11,739 nt of DNA from Bacteroidales bacterium. GTDB lineage: Bacteria > Bacteroidota > Bacteroidia > Bacteroidales > JALTDM01. Shown piece after piece: positions 6,813-11,739 of the stretch. The notes below the pieces were generated by a model that was given only the letters and a program-made list of their open reading frames with translations, was not told the DNA's origin and searched no databases. How positions within the stretch are numbered: position 1 is the first letter of the stretch; the number at the start of each line of letters is the position of its first letter. Position numbers and translations under genes: made by a program. The stretch lies in the NCBI GenBank assembly GCA_026996635.1, contig JALWKH010000336.1, forward strand, positions 1-11,739. Direction: 5' to 3'.

Positions 6813-8342
6813 TTATTCCCATTCTATTGTTGCGGGTGGCTTGGAACTGATGTCGTAAACCACGCGGTTTATACCTTTTACCCTGTTTATTATGCGGTTC
6901 GATACTTCTGCAAGAAAATCGTAAGGCAACCTTGACCAGTCGGCTGTCATTCCGTCGGTGGAATTTACCGCCCTGAGTGCCACAACATTTTCATAAGTGC
7001 GCTCATCACCCATTACCCCGACACTTTTGATTGGCAAAAGTATGGTGGCAGCTTGCCAAACTTCATCGTAAAGATTAAATTCTTTGAGTGCCGAAATGAA
7101 AATGTCGTCGGCTTCTTGAAGGAGTTTTACCCTGTCTTTTGTAATAGGTCCAATAATTCTGATTGCCAAACCCGGTCCGGGAAAAGGATGGCGGTTCAAA
7201 ATTACAGCGGGTATGTTCAATTCTTTGCCCACACGCCTAACTTCGTCCTTGAACAAAAGCCTGAGCGGTTCTACCACTTTTAAGTTCATTTTTTCTGGAA
7301 GTCCGCCTACATTGTGGTGTGATTTTATGGTTACCGAAGGCCCGTTTACCGAGACCGATTCAATTACATCGGGGTAAATTGTGCCTTGTCCGAGCCATTT
7401 TACATCTTTGATTTGCTTTGCTTCCCTTTCAAACACATCAATGAATGTGGCTCCGATAATTTTTCTTTTTTCTTCCGGATTTTCAACACCTTCCAATTTG
7501 CTTAAAAACTCTTCCGAAGCGTCAACTCCTTTTACATTGAGCCCCATTCCCTGATAAGAATCAAGTACTTGGTTGTATTCGTTTTTTCGCAGAAGTCCGG
7601 TATTAACAAAGATGCAATACAGGTTGCTGCCGATTGCTTTGTGCAAGAGCATTGCTGCGACGGTTGAGTCCACTCCACCTGAGAGACCGAGAACGACTTT
7701 GTCGTTGCCCAATTGTTTTTTCAGGTTTTCAATTGTGCTTTCTACAAATGATGCGGGAGTCCAATCCGGTTTTATTCCGCAAATATCTATGGCAAAGTTT
7801 TTCAGAATTTTTTGTCCTTCGGTAGAATGGAACACTTCGGGGTGGAATTGCAAGCCGTAAGTTTCTTCGTTTTCAATCTTGAATGCGGCAACATCGATGT
7901 TGTTTGTTTTGGCAATTACTTTTGCACTTTGTGCCGGTGTGATGATTGTGTCGGCGTGAGACATCCACACTTGGGAGTTTTGGCTTATGCCTTTGAAAAT
8001 AGGTGAGGTTTCGTCTGTGATGATAAGTTCAGCTCTTCCGTATTCGCGGAATTTGGATTTATCTACCAGACCGCCGCGTTTTTGGGTAATGAGTTGTGCA
8101 CCGTAGCAAATACCAAGAACGGGAAGTTCACCCATTTTTACCTTTGCAAAATCAATATCGGGTGCGTTTTCGTCTCTTACGGAGAAAGGACTGCCTGAAA
8201 GTATTACACCTTTTACCGTTTCGTCGGGTTCGGGAAAGTGGTTAAACGGATGTATTTCGCAGTAAACATTGAGTTCCCTTACCTTTCTTGCAATTAGTTG
8301 TGTGTATTGCGAGCCGAAATCAATGATTAAGATTTTGTCCAT
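6813..8342 (-). CDS. guaA: GMP synthase (glutamine-hydrolysing)
   Basis: Converts XMP to GMP using ATP and the amide nitrogen of glutamine, the last step of guanine nucleotide synthesis, in the cytoplasm. The 509-aa length is normal for the family. An N-terminal class I glutamine amidotransferase (about 1-190) carries the triad C79 (GICYGAQ), H167 and E169 (LQFHPEV). The ATP pyrophosphatase domain (about 200-390) has the PP-loop SGGVDS at 221-226. The C-terminal dimerisation domain (about 390-509) ends in the conserved KPPATIEWE. All key residues are intact. The ATG at 8342 begins the amidotransferase strand directly ([18 protein letters not shown]), so the start is secure. It has its own promoter-like sequence; downstream, nadA follows after a 77-base gap without a terminator. 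Confidence 0.98.
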   Translation of the reverse strand: MDKILIIDFGSQYTQLIARKVRELNVYCEIHPFNHFPEPDETVKGVILSGSPFSVRDENAPDIDFAKVKMGELPVLGICYGAQLITQKRGGLVDKSKFREYGRAELIITDETSPIFKGISQNSQVWMSHADTIITPAQSAKVIAKTNNIDVAAFKIENEETYGLQFHPEVFHSTEGQKILKNFAIDICGIKPDWTPASFVESTIENLKKQLGNDKVVLGLSGGVDSTVAAMLLHKAIGSNLYCIFVNTGLLRKNEYNQVLDSYQGMGLNVKGVDASEEFLSKLEGVENPEEKRKIIGATFIDVFEREAKQIKDVKWLGQGTIYPDVIESVSVNGPSVTIKSHHNVGGLPEKMNLKVVEPLRLLFKDEVRRVGKELNIPAVILNRHPFPGPGLAIRIIGPITKDRVKLLQEADDIFISALKEFNLYDEVWQAATILLPIKSVGVMGDERTYENVVALRAVNSTDGMTADWSRLPYDFLAEVSNRIINRVKGINRVVYDISSKPPATIEWE

Positions 8343-8364
8343 TTCAGTGTGTTTTAATTTTGTG

Positions 8365-8393
8365 CAAAAGTATATTTTTTAGTCAATAGGCAA
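8365..8393 (-). promoter_or_regulatory. Candidate Bacteroidota-type promoter for guaA
   Basis: Minus-strand TACTTTTG (8365-8372) matches TAnnTTTG, and TTG (8391-8393) lies 18 bases upstream, close to the usual 19-base spacing. Transcription would start near 8358, about 16 bases before the ATG. This is the best-matched promoter in the window. Confidence 0.55.
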
Positions 8394-8431
8394 GTGTAAA
8401 TTCGGAGACAATTTAAAAGCATTAGATTAAA

Positions 8432-8464
8432 CAAAGAGGCTGCCATTTTTCAACAGCCTCTTTG
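8432..8464 (-). terminator. Terminator hairpin after the propeller protein gene
   Basis: An 11-bp perfect stem: CAAAGAGGCTG (8432-8442) pairs with CAGCCTCTTTG (8454-8464) around an 11-base loop. It lies seven bases after the minus-strand stop at 8471. The trailing T-tract on the minus strand is interrupted (TTTGTTTAAT), so release may be less efficient than at the other terminators here. Confidence 0.8.
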
Positions 8465-8470
8465 AAAAAG

Positions 8471-11287
8471 TTATTTTATTATGATTTTGCTATTGTAAAC
8501 TTTATTATTTCCTGTAATTACAATTTCGTATATACCGGATGGGAGATTTTTGCGATTAATTTCTAATTTATCGGATTTGGTTTTTTTGTTATAAACTATT
8601 TTTCCATTTGAATCCATTAAAAGGATATTGAAAGTATTTCCTTGAGGATTGTAAATTTCTATAATGAGTTTAGTAGTAACAGGGTTAGGATAAATAGATA
8701 CCGGTAAAAATACAGTTGTAGAACTAGAAAACTGTTGCATTTCGAAATTATCTACATTTGAAAAACTGTATTTAAAAGGACCAGCTGAACTTTTGTTAGT
8801 ACCAGTCGGAACACAAGTGCTGTGAGGTGTTAAAACTACATAAGATAGATAACCTGCAGGAGGATAAATATCGTTATAATCGGTAAGGTCACCAGGTACA
8901 GAATCTATAAGTTGATAATAAGGTTGTGATGGGAGAGATTTCCTGTAAATGTAATATTTTTCTGGTAGAAAATTACCACTACCATCTTCATAATGAGTCC
9001 AATGCAAAGCAACTTCATTTTGGTTTGTTCCTTGATTTGCAGAGAGATACATAGTTTTATGATAATAGCTCAAAGGTGTATAATTCCCACATGTGTCAAT
9101 CATGCATATTTTGTAAGAATGTGCATAGGCAGAAGGATTAGAGGTTGAATCTAGGTATTCCGTTAAATCTTCCCAATTTACAAATCCCACCTGTGAATAT
9201 GTTGTAGATCCGGTCTTTTTGTATATTACAAATTCATTCATAATTTGGTTGTCAGGTCTTTCCCAGATAATTAGGCATTTACCTGTAGTTGTGTCAATTG
9301 TTACAATACAAATTTGTAAAGAGTCGTAAAAAATAGGAAATGTAAGAGAATCTACAGTGGAACAACCATAAGAATCAGTTATTGTTACTTTGTAATTTTG
9401 GTCACTGCAAAGTTGGATAGTTTGAGATATCGAATCGTTGCTCCATTGATAACTATATGGTTGAGTACCTCCCCACGCATAAACGGTTGCAGTTCCATTG
9501 CAAGCATTAAGACAATGTGAAGGTCCAATATAAGATATAGAATCTTGGATAGGGTCGGGTTGTGTTAATGTGGTGCTATTTGTTGCATTACAACCATTCA
9601 TGTCAGTAATTGTTAGGTTATATACACCTGCTGTAAGACTATCAATAAAACTACTTGTTTGTCCAGTGTTCCAAGTGTATGTGTATGGGGGCATTCCGCC
9701 TGAAACATAGGCTTGAATGCTACCATTATTGTAGTTGTAACATGTTGGGTTTTCTGTGTTAAAGTATATTGAAATTGTATCGGATTCGGCAATAAATACA
9801 GAGTCAACCACGCTATTGTAATCGGTGGTAATTGTGACATAATACCAACCTGTACTTAAATTATCTATTGTTGAAGTTGTGTCTCCATTACTCCATAAGT
9901 AATTAGGAATAGTGTTTCCTATCCATTCAATTGTAGCACTTCCGTTATTCGTTCCAATACATGAAATGTGAGTATTTATATTATATTCTAATTTCACAGC
10001 CCAGTAATCATTATCCCCGTGATTGCCTGTAACATCTCCGTTGTTTTGAGAATCTGAATAACCGGCGACAACGAAACCGCCAGTTGAAGTTTGAACAATC
10101 GAATATGCATAATCATCTCCATATCCTCCTAAAGTTTTTTGCCATAGTATATTTCCTGCGGAATCAAGTTTTATAATCCAATAATCGTAATTTGATGTGT
10201 TCTGGTTTTGATGTTCTGCAATAACATCTCCGTCGTTAGAGTTTGAATACCCACTGATAAAGTATCCTCCATCTGATATTTGAACTATGGATGTAGCTAT
10301 ATCCATGTTACTGCCGCCATAAGATTTCTGCCATTGTATATTGCCAAAGCTATCTAATTTTATTATCCAATAATCTGAATTTCCATGGTTTTCCGTAACG
10401 TCTCCGTTTAGGGATCTTGAATTTCCGGCTATAATATACCCGCCGTCAAAAGTTTTGATAATTGAGTTTGCATTATCAATATCACCACCTCCCATCGTTT
10501 TCTGCCATTGTATATTACCAGAAAAATCTAGTTTTACTATCCAGCAATCACCCCATCCGTGCTGTCCGGTAACATCATTATCTTCAGAATATGAAAGGCC
10601 TGCGATGATACTTCCTCCATCTGCTGTTTGTATAATAGAATGAGCAATATCCTCTTTTGTCCCACCTAAAGACTTCTGCCATAGTATATTACCTAATGAA
10701 TCAATTTTAACAATCCAGTAGTCATATAATGAAGTAGAGCCATGATGTCCAGTAACATCTCCATCATTTGAAGTTGATTTTCCAGCTATAATATATCCAT
10801 TATCAGATGTTTCTGTGATAGAATAGGGGACATCATACTCACTGCCACCATAAGAATTTTCCCAGATTATATTACCGAGGCTATCTAATTTAACTATCCA
10901 GTAATCTGTGCCTCCATGATTTTCTGTTACATCTCCGTCATTAGAAAAAGAATACCCAGCCACAATGTATTGCCCATTTGAAGTTTGTTGAATAGAACTA
11001 GCCTTATCATCGTTACTACCTCCCATAGTTTTTTGCCATTGTATATTTCCGGAAGAATCTAATTTAACTATCCAGTAATCAGCATTCCCTTGGTTTCCTG
11101 TTACATTTCCATCATTAGAATAAGAATATCCTGCAATAATATAACCTCCATCACTAGTTTTGGCAATGTCACTTGCTATATCCTGAAAACTACCTCCATA
11201 TGATTTTGCCCAATTGAATGTTTGTGAAAAAGCGGAAAAATTCACTAGTATTGAAATTAATATTGATAAAGTTTTCACTTTTTTCAT
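8471..11287 (-). CDS. Secreted seven-repeat propeller / SprB-repeat protein with T9SS type A sorting domain
   Basis: A 938-aa exported protein of unknown specific function. In order: signal peptide (about 1-21); seven tandem repeats of 58-63 residues, each opening at a Trp (W26, W84, W142, W203, W261, W319, W382) with the pattern W-x-K-(S/T)-x-GG, then D-x-x-x-S-I, GGYIIAGYS-x-SNDGDVTGNHG and DYWIVKLD-x-x-GNI, ending about 433; three SprB-type repeats (about 439-499, 513-576, 581-649; SGGMPPYTYTWNTGQ, LTAGVYNLTITDMNGC); two fibronectin/Ig-like domains (about 655-740 and 745-835); and a type A sorting domain (about 865-938, IYPNPVTTKLIIEIYN to LPSGIYEIVITGN). Seven such repeats are best read as a seven-bladed beta-propeller. 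SprB repeats are known from the Flavobacterium gliding adhesin, and the sorting domain marks T9SS export, so a surface or released adhesin/binding role is inferred; no catalytic motif is seen. The ATG directly precedes the signal peptide. It is a single-gene unit bounded by hairpins on both sides. Confidence 0.88.
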   Translation of the reverse strand: MKKVKTLSILISILVNFSAFSQTFNWAKSYGGSFQDIASDIAKTSDGGYIIAGYSYSNDGNVTGNQGNADYWIVKLDSSGNIQWQKTMGGSNDDKASSIQQTSNGQYIVAGYSFSNDGDVTENHGGTDYWIVKLDSLGNIIWENSYGGSEYDVPYSITETSDNGYIIAGKSTSNDGDVTGHHGSTSLYDYWIVKIDSLGNILWQKSLGGTKEDIAHSIIQTADGGSIIAGLSYSEDNDVTGQHGWGDCWIVKLDFSGNIQWQKTMGGGDIDNANSIIKTFDGGYIIAGNSRSLNGDVTENHGNSDYWIIKLDSFGNIQWQKSYGGSNMDIATSIVQISDGGYFISGYSNSNDGDVIAEHQNQNTSNYDYWIIKLDSAGNILWQKTLGGYGDDYAYSIVQTSTGGFVVAGYSDSQNNGDVTGNHGDNDYWAVKLEYNINTHISCIGTNNGSATIEWIGNTIPNYLWSNGDTTSTIDNLSTGWYYVTITTDYNSVVDSVFIAESDTISIYFNTENPTCYNYNNGSIQAYVSGGMPPYTYTWNTGQTSSFIDSLTAGVYNLTITDMNGCNATNSTTLTQPDPIQDSISYIGPSHCLNACNGTATVYAWGGTQPYSYQWSNDSISQTIQLCSDQNYKVTITDSYGCSTVDSLTFPIFYDSLQICIVTIDTTTGKCLIIWERPDNQIMNEFVIYKKTGSTTYSQVGFVNWEDLTEYLDSTSNPSAYAHSYKICMIDTCGNYTPLSYYHKTMYLSANQGTNQNEVALHWTHYEDGSGNFLPEKYYIYRKSLPSQPYYQLIDSVPGDLTDYNDIYPPAGYLSYVVLTPHSTCVPTGTNKSSAGPFKYSFSNVDNFEMQQFSSSTTVFLPVSIYPNPVTTKLIIEIYNPQGNTFNILLMDSNGKIVYNKKTKSDKLEINRKNLPSGIYEIVITGNNKVYNSKIIIK
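9989..11212 (-). repeat. Seven tandem ~174-bp coding repeats (propeller blades)
   Basis: Blade starts on the minus strand are at 11212, 11038, 10864, 10681, 10507, 10333 and 10144; unit lengths are 174, 174, 183, 174, 174, 189 and about 156 bases. DNA similarity remains visible at the junctions: plus-strand TGCCATTGTATATT recurs at blades 2, 5 and 6, and TGCCATAGTATATT at blades 4 and 7. The reading frame is kept throughout, as expected for protein repeats. Confidence 0.9.
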
Positions 11288-11290
11288 AAC

Positions 11291-11311
11291 TTAACATTTT
11301 TTTTTTGTTAA
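11291..11311 (-). repeat. Small A-loop hairpin in the leader of the propeller gene
   Basis: TTAACA (11291-11296) and TGTTAA (11306-11311) flank a run of nine T (A in the transcript), ending three bases before the ATG. The 6-bp A/T-rich stem is weak. An A-rich leader is typical of Bacteroidota start regions, so a regulatory hairpin is only a possibility. Confidence 0.3.
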
Positions 11312-11327
11312 ACTAAAAAAGGGACTT

Positions 11328-11365
11328 AATATTATAAATACACGCGTGTATGTATAAATAATATT
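11328..11365. promoter_or_regulatory. Nested inverted repeat upstream of the propeller gene, candidate operator
   Basis: A 14-bp perfect palindrome ATACACGCGTGTAT (11338-11351) is enclosed by a second matching pair, AATATTAT (11328-11335) and ATAATATT (11358-11365). The CACGCGTG core is strikingly GC-rich in otherwise AT-rich DNA. It is 41-78 bases upstream of the minus-strand ATG at 11287. No TAnnTTTG match was found between it and the gene. The symmetry is observed; binding by a dimeric regulator, or formation of a cruciform or RNA hairpin, is inferred. Confidence 0.5.
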
Positions 11366-11440
11366 GTTTTTTGTTTTTTAAAAGACTGACATAAATAAGA
11401 AACGTTGCGTGAAAATTTTTAAAAAATATTTTTGAGAAAG

Positions 11441-11467
11441 AAAAAAGGCTGTCTTTTTTAGACAGCC
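11441..11467 (-). terminator. Rho-independent terminator after the FKBP gene
   Basis: GGCTGTCT (11447-11454) pairs with AGACAGCC (11460-11467) around a five-base loop. On the minus strand the stem is followed by six T, eight bases after the stop at 11475. Confidence 0.9.
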
Positions 11468-11474
11468 AGTAAAA

Positions 11475-11739
11475 TTATTCCACTTCCAGAAGTTCCACAT
11501 CAAAAATGAGTGTGGCTTTCGGTGGTATTGCACCGGGGTAACCTCTTTCTCCGTAGCCGAGTTGGTAAGGTATGATAAGCCTGAATTTTTCGCCTTCGTG
11601 CATAAGTAAGATTCCTTCGTCCCAACCTTTGATTACTTGGCCTACACCAACGGTAAATTCAAGAGGTTGGTCTCTTTTTACCGATGAATCAAATATTTTT
11701 CCGTCTTCGAAATATCCCGTGTAATGAACTTTTACCTTA
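11475..11739 (-). CDS. FKBP-type peptidyl-prolyl cis-trans isomerase, C-terminal part (5' end outside window)
   Basis: Translating the minus strand from the right edge gives 87 residues and a TAA, with no internal start; the N-terminus lies beyond the window. The domain is a standard FKBP fold that speeds prolyl isomerisation during protein folding. Residues matching the FKBP12 pocket are present: [10 protein letters not shown] (Tyr26 equivalent), IFDSS (Phe36-Asp37), LEFTVG (Phe46), QVIKGWDEG (Val55, Ile56, Trp59), LGYGERG (Tyr82) and [10 protein letters not shown] (Phe99). The protein ends right after the domain. Whether it has a signal peptide, lipobox or second domain upstream, and hence its compartment, cannot be seen. 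A terminator follows eight bases downstream. Confidence 0.95.
   Translation of the reverse strand, partial: KVKVHYTGYFEDGKIFDSSVKRDQPLEFTVGVGQVIKGWDEGILLMHEGEKFRLIIPYQLGYGERGYPGAIPPKATLIFDVELLEVE

Noticed and set aside
7573..8006. Plus-strand open frames opposite guaA
   Set aside because: They are antisense shadows of a highly conserved enzyme, with compositions unlike real proteins here.
9989..11212. Regular ~174-base repetition as a CRISPR array or non-coding satellite
   Set aside because: The repeats are long, diverged, in frame and encode a consistent protein pattern; there are no short identical direct repeats with unique spacers.
11366..11440. A small RNA or extra promoter in the AT-rich stretch between the nested repeat and the FKBP terminator
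   Set aside because: Low-complexity A/T runs only; no hairpin with GC content and no consensus element was found.

Overview
The window looks like a chromosomal segment from a member of the Bacteroidota. It is AT-rich and carries two proteins with type IX secretion (T9SS) type A C-terminal sorting domains, SprB-type repeats, promoters resembling the Bacteroidota -7 consensus TAnnTTTG, and almost no Shine-Dalgarno sequences. I cannot place it below phylum with confidence. T9SS plus SprB repeats argues against a typical gut Bacteroides and fits a free-living or environmental lineage.

Layout. On the + strand, the C-terminal two thirds of uvrC (excision-repair endonuclease, cut by the window start) is followed by a stand-alone ECF-type sigma factor. 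The sigma factor converges on a large minus-strand gene, and a bidirectional terminator lies between them. Everything from 1994 to the right edge is on the minus strand. In transcription order from the right edge these are: the C-terminal part of an FKBP-type prolyl isomerase (cut by the window end), a 938-aa secreted seven-repeat propeller / SprB-repeat protein, guaA (GMP synthase), nadA (quinolinate synthase), and a 1164-aa secreted gingipain-family (C25) cysteine peptidase. Four rho-independent-type hairpins separate most units. guaA and nadA have no terminator between them and may be partly co-transcribed.

The genes are mostly housekeeping (DNA repair, purine and NAD synthesis, protein folding) interleaved with two large T9SS cargo proteins that are exported across both membranes and anchored or released. 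I see no mobile element, CRISPR array, tRNA, rRNA or defence system, and no clearly new multi-gene system.

The points most worth a second look are: the perfect AGGAGGT Shine-Dalgarno in front of the sigma factor, the only one in the window, in a phylum whose ribosomes normally ignore such sequences; a seven-blade propeller whose repeats show a three-blade periodicity, suggesting duplication of a three-blade unit; and two inverted repeats in the control regions of the two T9SS cargo genes.
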